Shown one piece after another: positions 25,730-37,220 of a stretch of 64,000 nt of DNA (position 1 is the stretch's first letter; every line of letters starts with the position of its first letter). This stretch comes from Panax quinquefolius. Taxonomy: Eukaryota > Streptophyta > Magnoliopsida > Apiales > Araliaceae. The stretch covers positions 37,314,464 to 37,378,463 of the forward strand of contig CM035162.1 of NCBI GenBank assembly GCA_020205615.1. Direction: 5' to 3'. The notes beneath the pieces are model-generated. The model made no database searches. It saw nothing but the letters and a program-made list of their open reading frames with translations, and was not told where the DNA came from. Position numbers and translations under genes: made by a program.

Positions 25730-25849
25730 TCAAAGTATATATCTACATATATAGAGAGTACACTTCATAATTTCGTCCCTTGTCTTCCGTAAACGTAGCA
25801 CGGAAATTTGATACCCAATATTATAAGGTAAGTCGTAGAAGCAGTCTTC
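25730..25849 (-). pseudogene. Exon-like segment, unrecognised protein
   Basis: The minus strand has an acceptor TGTGCAG at 25850-25856, then an open 39-codon frame (EDCFYDLPYNIGYQISV, then LRLRKTRDEIMK) ending in TGA at 25730. It reads in frame with the exon-like piece at 26372-26427 after splicing. A second frame through both pieces is also mostly open, so coding status is not proved. I do not recognise the protein. Confidence 0.4.
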
Positions 25850-26371
25850 CTGCACATATTTAAAAATAATAGCAAGTCAGGAAAATGAAGCAAATTGATC
25901 TCAATTGACAACAAGAAGAACAAGGGAAACCAATGATCTAACTAAACTAAGTAGTCTATAAGTGTAAAATTGATCTCAATTGTCAAGTAAGGTTATACTG
26001 ACTTTACCCTTGATGATTGGTTATAACAACTGTGTTCTTGAGGTCACCTAATTTAGGATGAAGGGAGAATAAATGAAACTTAGACTACACATAAGTTTAG
26101 CAGACTTCTCCCTTCATAAGTTACTGAGGCCTATATCCAGAATCTTTCCATACTTTGGCAATTTTCTAGCTTCATTTTTATTTTCTAGTAAGCTCCCAAT
26201 TGAAGATGCATATCACCCAAAGTTCTCTCTTTTTTTATATTGAATTTTTATACCTAAAAATACTTGTTGATTCCTTTTTGCGGCGCACATAAATATGGAG
26301 CACATGCATTGAAGTATGAAGATGCGATCTTAACAAGCACAATAAATATTGACAAGGAATGAACAACTAAC

Positions 26372-26427
26372 CTGATCGACAACATTCCCGTGTCCTGAAT
26401 AAAGGGGCGGTAATCCCCTAGGAAGAA
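26372..26427 (-). pseudogene. 56-bp exon-like segment, unrecognised protein
   Basis: Minus strand: acceptor TTGACAG above 26427 and donor GATCAG|GTTAGT below 26372. In the frame that continues into 25849-25730 it reads LPRGLPPLYSGHGNVVDQ. Consensus splice sites on both sides support a real former exon. In phase with the upstream starch-synthase exon it would read in a different frame, so the two need not come from one gene. Confidence 0.4.
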
Positions 26428-26760
26428 CTGTCAAAAAATTTAATGTGCAGTCATCAAAAAGTAGTTGCACAAAAATAATCTTCGGGTAAAACCAGAACAG
26501 TAGTAAATCAAATACCTGATATAAAGGGTTAATCTGGAATTAAGAGTCAGACTGTGTAGATTCTGTTCCCAAAGGCTTATTAGTGAATCTGGTTAGTTTA
26601 TGATCTCTGATCTCATCCTTTATTAATGTGATGCGTAGTTGATCACTTGATCTAGTCAACAAGATTTAATAGAGTATTTCTGCCAAGGAGCCTAGGCATC
26701 TAGGAACTATACTTGGTAGTTTCTTAGGGAGTCTAAGTGCATGTAATGAGTCAAAAATGT

Positions 26761-26790
26761 AACACACACACACACACATATACATATATC
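26761..26790. repeat. (AC)n(AT)n microsatellite
   Basis: ACACACACACACACAC followed by ATATACATATAT. Confidence 0.9.
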
Positions 26791-26920
26791 AGAGTTTGTT
26801 TTCCCCAGTCCAACGACCTGTCCCTAAACATATTACAGCAATTTACATGGCATCATTGGGCTCTTTCCTTGTAATAAAAAAAGAATGGCATCATAGAGCG
26901 AGTCACTATAGTATCCATAC

Positions 26921-26992
26921 CTCCGCAGTCCGCACCTCTTGTGCATAGGTTGGTGATACTGTTGTTAAAATGTTAGAGAACACGATGGCACC
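26921..26992 (-). pseudogene. Single exon of a plastid starch synthase (SSIII/SSIV type)
   Basis: A 72-bp segment with consensus acceptor (TTTTTCAG above 26992) and donor (GGAG|GTATGG below 26921) encodes 24 residues with no stop, including FSNILTTVSPTYAQEVRT. This is the conserved GT5 starch-synthase catalytic-domain block, closest in memory to classes III and IV, which add glucose from ADP-glucose to starch in plastids. The exons that should flank it are absent: no nucleotide-binding Lys-X-Gly-Gly motif, no GT5 C-terminal lobe. It is a lone captured or relic exon on the same strand as the other exon pieces. Confidence 0.85.
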
Positions 26993-27186
26993 CTGAAAAA
27001 GACAGGAATCTGGCAACTTTGACAGCTTTCTATATATTCTCTTCAGCAATCTTCTTTTTCATTTTTATTACTTGGTTCTTATGAGGCAATACAATAATTC
27101 AGTATCATCATCATTTAGAGATAGATGCAAGCATCATTGTGTAAAAAGAGAACATGAGAAGTTTTCTACAGCACGTATGGAAATAC

Positions 27187-27275
27187 CTGAAGTATTGAAA
27201 TTTTGGCTTTAGATCAGCTTTCTTGGCAATTGGGATAGGTGCAGACTCCAAACGACCATTTAAGGAAGTTACTTT
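27187..27275 (-). pseudogene. 89-bp exon-like segment, unrecognised protein
   Basis: Minus strand: acceptor TTTTAAG, 29 open codons reading KVTSLNGRLESAP then IPIAKKADLKPKFQYF, then donor TTCAG|GTATTT. It is not in phase with the starch-synthase exon downstream and does not match that family. An alternative plus-strand exon reading over the same bases also exists. Identity unknown. Confidence 0.35.
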
Positions 27276-29583
27276 CTTAAAAGCCAAGGAGGTAAGTTGT
27301 AGTGCATATTATAAGAGAGTCTTCAGGTTACTTATTCTCTAGAGTTCTAAGGTTATCCCAGTGGCCTATCAAAGGGATATTAAGTTTTGATTCCTTGGCT
27401 CAGCCACTGTTTAACACAGTGGCTAAAGGATTTGTCAAGCTAGTATTTTTTACTACTAGAGTTAGCCTAAACACTGCACCATGCTAAAGTTTACCATACC
27501 AAATCACTTCAATCATCACATATGTTAGGTAAATTAAGTCAATGCCTTACTTGTTTCTAATATTCAGTTCTTTTTACCAAAATAGTTCTTTTAGAACTTT
27601 TATCAAACAGTTGGTGGGCATGGTTTTAAGCTACCAGTTTCACATTCATTTATTTATGTCATAAACCCATTTTGTTCTCCTTATTACTCCTCAGCCCATC
27701 CTATCTCCTTGTGCCTAAATTCAGTCTATAATAGTATTGCAACAGCATACCAGTCCATTTAATATAATGACAGTTAGTAAAGCAACACAGGTAATGCTAG
27801 CAGTCAGTCATCATAGCAATATAACATAGCAGTCACTGTAATACACAACAGTTAATATAGCAACTCTAACATCTATAACAGTCCTTCATGCATATTCTAA
27901 GCTTTTTAGGCAAGGTTTGACACTAAATTACCAAAACAGTCATTAAGTTTGCAACACAAAGGTTACCACATCATGTATATGCTATATATTCATGCTTTAA
28001 GGAGCCTATACAAAAAGACTTCTAGCATCAGTTACAAACAACCCCTCTTAGGATTCAAATTGGTATAAGGTAGCATGATTTGAAAAATTTAGTTACTAAG
28101 CTAACATGATTAAGCAACATGGAAATAAGGACTGCCTATAATAAATATATTAGAAGCAAGACATGATCATCATAAGAAAACTTCCAATAATAGTCACAAG
28201 GGCTGATTTTTGTTTATTGAAAACTAACATATTTAAGCTTTACCAGGGTTAGTATTAGTTGTTTGGAGTTATAGATATCATGTTATAGTATACTAACCAT
28301 ATTAGAAACAAGTGATAGTCATTACTAGACAAGCCTCTAATAACAGTTAGCAAAGAGCTCAAGTGTTACACCAATACATGTTTAATAGCTCAGCCTAAAT
28401 GTATAAAGCTTGCTTGGTTTAAATGGCTTAATCAAGAATCATTATAATTCTATACTCACACAGCAATGTTAAACATTAATCATCAAATAGTCAAAACATT
28501 AACACAAAGTACTCTCACTTAGACCTTGTAAGCATGGCATTCGAATAACAAGTTATAATCATCTCATGCTAAGGCAAAAACTGACCTTTAAGCACATTTA
28601 TATTTTAAGAATTTCAATATAGAATATTGGCATAAGATTAGATTAAACTGTACTCCTATTCAACACAGTTGACACCAACGGTTCTTTCATAAGCATTTTA
28701 TCAAGCAGTTGGGGTACAGTCTCTACTTTCCCATGTTGATCATAAATATAGGCATGCCAGCTACTCATATTGGTATCATATACTATAGATTACACCCATA
28801 TGCAGTCATAACAAAACAATAATAGCATGCTAACTAAATTAATCCTAAACAGTCAACCTAGCAACTCAAAAATAACACAACTGTCCCTTATGTCTAATCC
28901 AGGCCATTCGCCATAACAAATCATTAGTGGCACGAAAATGGAATGGAAAGAGGATTGAAATGATTAACTTAGTAGCTTAGAGATTGCAATTACCTCTCAG
29001 TGGTGGCTTTGAAGAAAAAATAACTTATTGATGGCTTACTCTACAAAGCAAGCAAGGGAGTTACCTACTTACCTCTCAGATGCATGCTAGACTGCTACTA
29101 TATATAGTGAAGATTCCAAAACTAGTTAAAAGTATGCCAATTTTTCTTGTTCCATTGCTTCACCATGGTTGTACTGTTTATCATAAAAAGATAATCAAGT
29201 CATGCGATTTGATATTGAGCACTATGTCAGCTAAATTGATAAACAATTTATACCTTCAACGGTAATATTAATCCACAAATTAACGCATGTCGGCAGCTCT
29301 ATGTACAATGCGGGTAGAGATTGATAATCCAAGTTTAACTCAAAGCACCAAAACATAGTAGTATTTGCTTCTCACAGAAATGATGAACTTACTAATTGAA
29401 AGCACAAACAAATTAAGAGAGACAGAGAGACTGAAATTTTAGAAGAATTTTTCATAGGGTTATATTTAGGGAAAATTGGGGGAATATTGAATTGGGAAAA
29501 TGTACCAAACTTGAGGGAGACAGGAGCATAGAGACGACGACGGTGGAAGAGAGGGACGGCGACGGGGAAGAGAGGCCACGACA
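27276..29583. other. Low-copy non-coding sequence
   Basis: Intron-like, AT-rich, with no long frame. Two short related motifs occur at 27598-27622 (TTTTATCAAACAGTTGG) and 28697-28716 (TTTTATCAAGCAGTTGG). A possible further minus-strand exon lies near 29005-29050 between TTTGTAG and GAG|GTAATT. I cannot identify a gene. Confidence 0.4.
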
Positions 29584-29764
29584 ACGGCGAACTTTTGACC
29601 CAATCTTCAATACCCACCAAGCATTTTTCTCCTCCTCCTCATCATTTTCCTCTTCACCTTCTGATTCTTCAATTTTGGAATTGGGTGTGTTTCCATCAAC
29701 GTGAAGATAGAGCTTCACGGCGGACGGATTTGAGATTAAGGGCTTTAAGCTTGGCTTCTATTTC
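29584..29764 (-). pseudogene. VID27-like (CYPRO4-type) N-terminal exon fragment
   Basis: Minus-strand text EIEAKLKALNLKS, then in a shifted frame PSAVKLYLHVDGNTPNSK, an acidic run (EEENDEEEEK), then AWWVLKIGSKVRR. The order (KLKALxLK, VKLYLHxGGNTP, acidic spacer, WWxLKIGSKxR) is that of the N-terminal region of plant VID27-like proteins as I remember them. A frameshift between the first two blocks, loss of the segment after NTPNSK and loss of everything after GSKVRR make it a fragment. The surrounding 29500-29935 is GC-rich compared with its neighbours. Confidence 0.68.
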
Positions 29765-29935
29765 GGCCGACGGGAAGAGGCGGAGCTACGAAATGGCGAG
29801 ACAGACAGACGGCGAAGGCCGAAGATTGAGATGGGGTGAGGCGGAGGCCGGAGATTGAGACGGGAAAAGGCCGGAGAGTCGAGAGGCAAGAAGAGGCTGA
29901 GGAATCGGGAATGGAAGGGGGCAAGGGGCTAGGGC
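29765..29935 (-). other. GC-rich leader upstream of the VID27-like fragment
   Basis: Locally high GC with repeated GGCCGGAGA/GGCGGAGG motifs, like a captured or relic 5' untranslated region and promoter-proximal CpG-rich DNA. No clear TATA box. Confidence 0.4.
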
Positions 29936-29980
29936 AAAATGCATATAGTACAAACTAGGAGTATTATTAAGTATACATAC

Positions 29981-30133
29981 AATAACAGTAATAGTAATAA
30001 TAATAATAATAGTAATAGTAATAATAATAATAATAATAATATTAATAGTAATAATAATAATAATAACAGTAATAATAATAATAGTAATACTAATAATAAT
30101 AAAAAAATAATAATAATAATAATAATAAAAGTC

Positions 30134-30171
<38 letters not shown>

Positions 30172-30215
30172 AATAATAGTACTGATGATGATGATGATGA
30201 TGATGATGATATGAT

Positions 30216-30299
<84 letters not shown>

Positions 30300-30339
30300 G
30301 TGCTATGATGATGATGATGCTAGTAGTAGTAGTAGTAGT

Positions 30340-30423
<84 letters not shown>

Positions 30424-30460
30424 GTTATTTTGTTATTTTGTTGTTATTATTAGTGGTGGT
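29981..30460. repeat. Compound trinucleotide microsatellite, left part
   Basis: Successive blocks of (AAT/AGT)n, (ATG)n at 30181-30212, (AGT)n at 30215-30253, (AAT)n to about 30299, (ATG)n, (AGT)n, then (ATT)n at 30343-30425. The poly-Asn, Ile, Leu and Tyr frames here are artefacts. The right part is at 39646-39859, beyond the inserted retrotransposon. Confidence 0.95.
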
Positions 30461-32881
30461 TAATGAGGCGGATTTTATCAATAAAAGATTTAAATTTTGT
30501 CAAAATAATTTTTTTATATTATGGTGTGAATTTAAGATAATATTATAGTTGTGGGTAGTATTTATAAATTTTGCAAAAGTATGCAGTGGTTATATTATAT
30601 TCGATTTGGTAGGGAATATTAGGTTTAGCGAGGGAATATTAAATATGCACTACCAATCATTAGTGGACCCTAATAATGTAATTATCATCGGATCGAGAAA
30701 AGCGACAAAAATATTTTATTAAAATAATCGGCGGAAGTTTTACCGTTGATAATTGTTGAACTACTCATTAGTAAAAAATACGATGTCGTGTGTAGTTGCA
30801 TAAGTAGCACACGGTATTGATTATTGACGCCTTTATGGAAGTCACTCGGTTTGATTCCATTATTGTCAATTAATAATATGAATTATTATAGTAATAATGA
30901 CGTTTTGTTTTATTCGTATTATTAACGTAATAAAAATGAAACATCTTTTTATATAAAATAGAATACTTTATTAAAGTTATTCTATAAATAGAATATATTA
31001 TATTTTATTATGACGTAGTGTTGGATAGTGTTTTGCATAGTATTGCATAGATGTTTCAGTAGTAAAATGTTTTTATATAAATAGAATATATTATATTTTA
31101 TTTAAAGATTTTCTTTAAATATGGATCCGATTAAAGTAAATCAATCCTGGACCGTTTCATGGATTAGTTCTTATGCATTCCATTTTCCTATAAATGTGTT
31201 CTCATTCCTTCATTATTTTCTTATTTAATTCATTGAAACTACAGAGAGAAATTATAGAGAGAAGTTTATAGAGAGAAAATTATAGAAAGAAGAAGAGTAT
31301 TCGCTACTTCACTACTTCTTATATTCAGTTCTTTTACGATGAAGGGTGTTATTCTTTCTTCTTGAAGAGAACTTTCATTATTCCATTCATTATTATTTTA
31401 TTGGAATAACTTTGTAAAAAGTGGTATACCCTATACATAACATGATATGCAGATATCCTATACTTGGTGAAATCCTTATGTTATTCCATTCTTATTTATT
31501 CATTGGAATAACTTTTGATATCTGTGATTTACCCTATACTTGGTGACATTCTTCTATTATACATTGGAACATCCCATGCATGTGTTTTACACCCACCTGG
31601 TCCGCTTTTTATTATTCTGTTGGAACATCCCTCATGTGTTTTTTACACCGACTTCGGTTCCGCTCTTTATCATTTCATTGGAATATCCTATCATGTGTTT
31701 TTACCGGATCCGGTTCCATCTTTATTATTATGTTGGAACATCACGCCGGTGTGAGTTTCAGTTTCACGACTGGTTATTATTATTATTACATTGGAATAAC
31801 TCATCGCTCATGCAATAACCGCATACGTGGTGATTTCTTTTGTTATTCCATTCTTTATTATACCTGGGTTGGTTAAAACTTTGACTTCATACTCCATGAA
31901 ATTAGTAGAATATCCTCGATATTTGCGTTTCATCCAGAGATCTTTTCATGGAAATATTCTTACGATCATTCTTGAATTTTACTCTACAAAAGCAATGATG
32001 TCGTTGACAATTTGGACGTTCTTAATTCTCGGATAAAATAATTCTTGAACTTGTTTTATTGAATTATTATGTCATTGTCAACATCCTCACGATATATTAT
32101 GTTATCTTCTTTACGTGCATGTAGATGAACTTAGTATGATTATGACGAGGATCATTCGGTATAATCGCCGCTTGCATTATAAATGATGTGACAAAAGTCC
32201 TCGATGAGCTGTAATGCTTTGATGATGGATAGTTTTTGGTATGATTATGACTGAGGATGATTCGGTATAGTCGTGACCATTGATAATTTGATGAAAATCC
32301 TTGATCGCAAGTATGTACGAGGATGATTAGATATTGTGGTTTATTCATTAAACTGAGTCTTAGTGATGATAAAATTTATGAAAACCTTTAAAACCTAAAA
32401 GATAGTAGACTTTATTTTCTACTTGACTCTTTTAATGGATCGTGATATTCCGCTGCAGATTAAAGCTGGTTGTCTATTGTATTTTATCGGTTAACACTTT
32501 GTTGAAGGCTAATGATAATTTATTCTCGCATTATCTTAGTCGTAATATTTCTTCTTGGGCTAATTGAGCTCACCCTTTCTTTCACCGTTGTTCTCTTCAG
32601 GAAATGAGAATATAGCGGGATGAGTCGGGAAAAGAGTGATGGTCCCAAGATAGCATTAGTAGTCCTCCACTAATCTCGTGAAATAGTGTGATAATAGTTG
32701 TAATGAGGACTCCTTGAGTATGGATATTGTCTAAATGACAATATTCCTATTAGAACTCTCGGTTTTATGTATTGTCGTATGTTACTGCATGGATGTATAA
32801 TTAAGTTGTATTTGAATTTATGTACCATGTAAGTGGCGACCCAAGAAGATGGGTGACGTATACCTAATTTTGGGGGCATCA
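30461..32881 (+). mobile_element. 5' LTR of the plus-strand element
   Basis: Left end decayed (TAATGAGGCGGATTTTA instead of TGTGAGACCTCAGATTTTA). Right end is GGGGGCATCA. The body is collinear with 37236-39645, including the TTATTCCATTCTTTATTAT repeats at 31380-31860. Confidence 0.87.
31189..31196 (+). promoter_or_regulatory. TATA-like box, 5' LTR
   Basis: CCTATAAATGTG. The 3' LTR has the canonical CCTATAAATAGAAG at the same place. The AGAGAGAAATTATAGAGAG leader follows. Confidence 0.5.
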
Positions 32882-32887
32882 GGCGGT

Positions 32888-32898
32888 TGGTATCGAGC
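32888..32898 (+). promoter_or_regulatory. Primer-binding site (corrupted)
   Basis: TGGTATCGAGC, six bases after the LTR end. It equals the Met-tRNA site TGGTATCAGAGC with AG missing, the same defect as at 46310-46325 and 52202-52214. Confidence 0.7.
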
Positions 32899-33138
32899 TT
32901 AGGATATGATCCACAGCTAAGATCTTGAGATAAGAACTAGGAGGGAGAGCGGAAATTCTTCGCTAGTATGACCTACCTAAGTTTATTTGTTATTTAATTA
33001 ATGGATTAGGAGTATAGGGATAATATTTGATATATTAATTAACCCTTATGTTGTGGCGGTGTTTGGAAATGGCGGTGAAAATATTCACAATGGAGTGAAT
33101 GTGACCGTTGTGACACCTTTAATCACTAATCGAAGTTA

Positions 33139-33468
33139 ATGCGATTGTCAAACGAGGAACAAATTAGAGATATCCACGTAGTGAATGAAGAACTAATTGT
33201 TGCACCCTTAGCTAATTCAGCGTAAGGTAGCGGTGAGAGTGAGGAAGAAGAGGAACACGAGGAGAATTGGTTAGAAGAAATTTATGATCAAAACTTAGAA
33301 TTACAAAATCGTGTTCGTGAGCTAGAAGAATAGGTTGAAGAAGCAAGCCAACAATTCGTGGAACAAAGGGATACAACAATTCAAAATTGGGTTACCCGAT
33401 ATGTGATGCTCGAACAAAATCACGCTTTGGCGAGGTGTAAGATATTAAAGTTGGAATCGAGAATTTAA
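33139..33468 (+). pseudogene. Short acidic coiled-coil ORF of the non-autonomous element
   Basis: A frame of 110 codons from ATG at 33139 to TAA at 33468, broken by TAA after LANSA and by TAG at 33331. It has an acidic run (ESEEEEEHEENW) followed by heptad-like sequence (LELQNRVRELEE, then VEEASQQFVEQRD) and LEQNHALARCKILKLESR. A basic segment follows in another frame. I do not recognise it. Its position just after the primer site is where gag belongs, so it may be a divergent gag N-terminal coiled coil or a lineage-specific protein. Confidence 0.5.
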
Positions 33469-33866
33469 AAATCAAAGATCGCCTAAAAGAAGAAACAATG
33501 AACGAAGGAGAATAGGCGTCGCATGGGTAAAAGGCGCACAACGGCGTTGATAGTGTAGAAAAAGACGTCCGATCCAATAAAGCCAAAATAGATGAAATGG
33601 ACTTTGCTTTTGGACAAAGATTTGAGATTTAACATCAATTCGAATTACCACGTGCATAATGGCCAACCCGAATTCGATATGGATCGGAGAATAATGATTC
33701 AAATCATGGATCGGGAATGTGAAGAAGCACTTAAGGGTGGAATGTACCTATAGTAAAGTCAAACTTCGGTAATTTAAGCGAGAGCGTTTATTGAGAAAAC
33801 CCGAACGAAGTTATTACGGGTAAGTTAATTATAAATTAATCTGAAGTCTATACTTTATTCAATACA

Positions 33867-33988
33867 AGTTCTACCCACTCTTTTATTTCACCTAGTTGTT
33901 CAACGCGTTTAAATTTGATTAGAAAGAAGTTAAACTTTGACTTATTGGTTGAAACTTCGTTAGTAGGAACCTTCGTTACCTCCACATT
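33867..33988 (+). pseudogene. Gypsy aspartic protease remnant
   Basis: Reads SSTHSFISPSC, then TRLNLIRKKLNFDLLVET and GTFVTSTF, matching the segment after the catalytic D-S-G in plant gypsy proteases (DSGSTHSFIS). The Asp itself is not in frame. The same segment appears in the compound element at about 44700-44890. Confidence 0.68.
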
Positions 33989-34549
33989 TGTTTATTAATC
34001 TTGTTGTTTCAAATAAACACTTTTCGCGTTTCGTCGATATTATCTCTTTGAAAATACTTGCCTTTGAGGTAATTTTTGAAAATGATTGATTAACTACTCA
34101 TTATTCTTTTTGTAAGGTTGTTAGCTTTTCATATTCTTAACCAACTCAAGTTATATGTAATTCAAAGTAACCAAATCCTAAAGTTAAACATCTGTTATAT
34201 CAAGCCATAAGAAAGAGCCCGAATTCTTCGTTGTTGACTTCCTTGTGTGGAATGCAAAAGCCGGATTTTTACGTGGGCGACGCCGTGATGAAGATGGCAA
34301 GTTGATAGGTATCATTGTGAGGTCTTTATCGAGGTTAAGGGATAGAAAAGTGATTAGTATTAATGTGACGATTATCCAAGTCTTGGACGAGAGTAACAAT
34401 TTTGAATGATATTTTTATCATTAATAAATTTCTTGGCGTATTCTTGAAGACTTCCTAGCCTACCCTAGAACGTGAAATCGAATTTTGTATTGATTGCAAT
34501 CAAAAATCCATTTCTTAAACCCTCAAATATTTCTTCAATTAAAAGGATG

Positions 34550-37130
34550 CATTTACGTGGATTATGATGAAAGTCATAATAAAAGTATAGAATCGATGAA
34601 AATCATGGGTATATGAAGTATTAGTAAGTTTTATGATGAGTTATGTTGGTTAGTATGTGAAAACATGAAAGTTTCTTAGAAATCACAAAGAGTTGAAAAT
34701 CAGATTTTGGTGAAAAACGTAACATGAAATTCAATTGACCATATCTCCTATTATATTTTGAATTTTTGAGTGTGGTAAAGTCCTAGAGTTAGATCTGTGA
34801 GTTACCTAACTAATCCAAGTGGAATTACTGGAAAAGGTGTTGTATATTTTTGTGTGGACTGATTTTAGCAAAGGAGTGCAAAGCTGCAAAAAAAAAAACC
34901 AAAAAAGTCTGCTGCCATGATTTTAGAGGGCTGTTTGGCTACTTAAATTATGAGAAAAATTCTGGCCTTTTGGGACATGAAGGTATATGGTATAAAAGTA
35001 CCTCCTGTCCAAAAATGAACTCATTCTCGACTTAAAATGAGCAAGTTATGACTATTTCAATATTTAGGTTTTTTTAAAAACGCTATAACCGGAAAGTTCT
35101 ATAACTCCATGATCATGAAATTTAAACTGGAAGCTCACGTTAACATGTGTAAGGTCCTGCCAAGATTTGGGAATTTTGGAGTTAAACTTGAGGTAGCTAA
35201 TTTCTTAAGGAATTAAGTGGAAATTGATTTTTGAAAAATAGTAAATGAATTTTTAAAATTCAAAAAAATATATTTTCATTATGGGACTATAGTATGCTAA
35301 ATCCCAGAAAAGAAATATTTTGGGACTGATTTGGTATTTTCATGAAAATAGTTTAGTTACTTAACATATGAGTTAAATATGTTATGTGAAGTAACAAAGT
35401 TGAAAATAGGATTTTATGGCTAGAGAATCATATATAGAGTATATGCATATTTTTTTGATGAGGATTTGATAATTGGTGATGATATCTTATGAGTATGGCA
35501 TTTTTGAATGATTAAATGCATTATATGGTAAAGCATAAACAATTGAGATAAATTGTTTATAAATTTAAGAAGTGATTAAAATATTGTTGTAATATTAATG
35601 ATATTAGATTATGAGATTATTAAGTGATTGATAACATGGGGATATTCTTGAATCTCGGATAAATTATATTATAAATGTTTAATATTTATCCTTTATCTCA
35701 TTTGATTGATTCTTTATATCATTATCCTCATGTTTATATTATGTTGAAAGTAAATACATGTATATGGTGCATAGATGGACTTGGTATGATTATGACTGAG
35801 GATTGTGGGGTATAATCATAACCGTAATTGAAAAACACGATTATCTTTGGTAGTAGTGCATGGATAATTTGTGGTCGTGATATTAATGAATACACGATTA
35901 TCTTTGGTAGTAGTGCATGGATAATTCGTGGTCGTGATACTTAATGAATACACGATTATCTTTGGTAGTAGTGCATGGATAATTCGTGGTCGTGATCTTA
36001 ATGAATACACAATTATCTTTGGTAGTAGTGCATGGATAATTTGTGGTTGTGATCTTAATGAATACACAATTATCTTTGGTAGTAGTGCATGGATAATTTA
36101 TGGTCGGAATCTAATGAATACACGATTATCTTTGGCCGTAATGCATGGATAATTTGTGGTCGTGATACTAATGAATACACGATTATCTTTGGTAGTAGTG
36201 CATGGATAATTCATGGATAATTCATGGTCGTGATATTAATGAATACACAATTATCTTTGGCCGTGGTGCATGGATAATTCGTGGTCGCGTGATACTAATG
36301 AATACACAATTATCTTTGGCCGTAAAATGGATAATTTGTGGTCGCGTGATACTAATGAATACACAATTATCTTTGGTAGTAGTGCATGGATAATTTGTGG
36401 TCGTGATACTTAATGAATACACAATTATCTTTGCCGTAATGCATGGATAATTTGTGGTCGGATACTAATGAATACACAATTATCTTTCGTCGTAGTGCAT
36501 GGATAATTTGTGGTCGGATACTAATGAATACACAATTATCTTTGGTAGTAGTGTATGGATAATTTGTGGTCGTGATATTAATTAATACACAATTATCTTT
36601 GGTAGTAGTGCATGGATAATTTGTGGTCGTGATCTTAATGAATACACAATTATCTTTGGTAGTAGTGCATGGATAATTTGTGGTCGTGATCTTAATGAAT
36701 ACACAATTATCTTTGGTCAGTAGTGCATGGATAATTTGTGGTCGCGATAATCTTAATGAATACACGATTATCTTTTGGCCGTAGTAGTGCATGGATAATT
36801 CGTGGTCGTGATACTTAATGAATATCCTTGAGTACGTAGTGCGGGGATGATTCGATGATATGAATTAATTATTGAAGTGAGTCTCAATAATGAAATATTA
36901 ATTCATGGATGTGGTAAAAAGTCAATCTTCAGTAGTAGTGCATTGATGGACTTGGTATAATCACGATCAGTAATTGAAAACCTCGAATATCCTTGGCGTT
37001 AGTGCATGGATAATTCGTGGTCGTGATAATATTAGTCGAGTCTCAAAGATTATTGGTTTTACAGATTGTATATCTTTGCTTTGTGTGCAAAAGATGAATC
37101 GTTAATGAATATCTTTGGCGGATTGCGAAG
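34550..37130 (+). repeat. LTR-1-like segment inside the plus-strand element
   Basis: Matches LTR-1 in the reverse orientation: 34550-35220 corresponds to 8830-9490, and 35220-35700 to 8340-8830, followed by the expanded hairpin array. No TG/CA ends or target duplications are visible, so it looks like a fixed part of the element or a recombined LTR piece, not a clean insertion. Confidence 0.65.
35826..36850. repeat. 57-bp hairpin satellite, about 17 copies
   Basis: The unit reads GATTATCTTTGGTAGTAGTG, CATGGATAATTCGTGGTCGT, GATACTTAATGAATACAC. ATTATC and GATAAT form inverted arms around TTTGGTAGTAGTGCATG. Period 55-60 bp, and 57 being a multiple of three opens frames on both strands (LNEYTIIFGSSAWIIRGRD repeats), which are not genes. 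It derives from the single motif GAATTATCCATGCACTACG in LTR-1 (7979). Confidence 0.92.
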
Positions 37131-37220
37131 ATGAATTTAATATTTTTAACGATAAAGGTATTCAAGGTATCCTCACCTCTTTATCATACCAGTCGTACCC
37201 TAATTTCGAGGGCGAAATTC

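Noticed and set aside
26921..26992. Functional starch synthase gene
   Set aside because: Only one 24-residue exon is present. No neighbouring catalytic exons occur within several kb.
29452..29718. Complete small gene with an acidic N-terminus
   Set aside because: Only blocks of a VID27-like N-terminus, frameshifted at the start and unrelated after GSKVRR.
24779..29950. One large CACTA element carrying the exon pieces
   Set aside because: Subterminal motifs lie on both sides within 24779-25594, so the element appears complete there, and no second CACTA end is seen further right.
29929..30214. Long poly-Asn, poly-Ile and poly-Leu frames
   Set aside because: Pure trinucleotide microsatellite read in six frames. 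No start context and no domain.
35816..36792. Repeat protein with LNEYTIIFGSSAWIIRGRD units on one strand and a similar one on the other
   Set aside because: The 57-bp tandem unit is a multiple of three, which keeps frames open on both strands. Units change frame at every indel.
35826..36850. CRISPR-like array of regular palindromic repeats
   Set aside because: Spacers are not unique, the unit is a tandem satellite inside a plant retrotransposon, and no cas genes exist.
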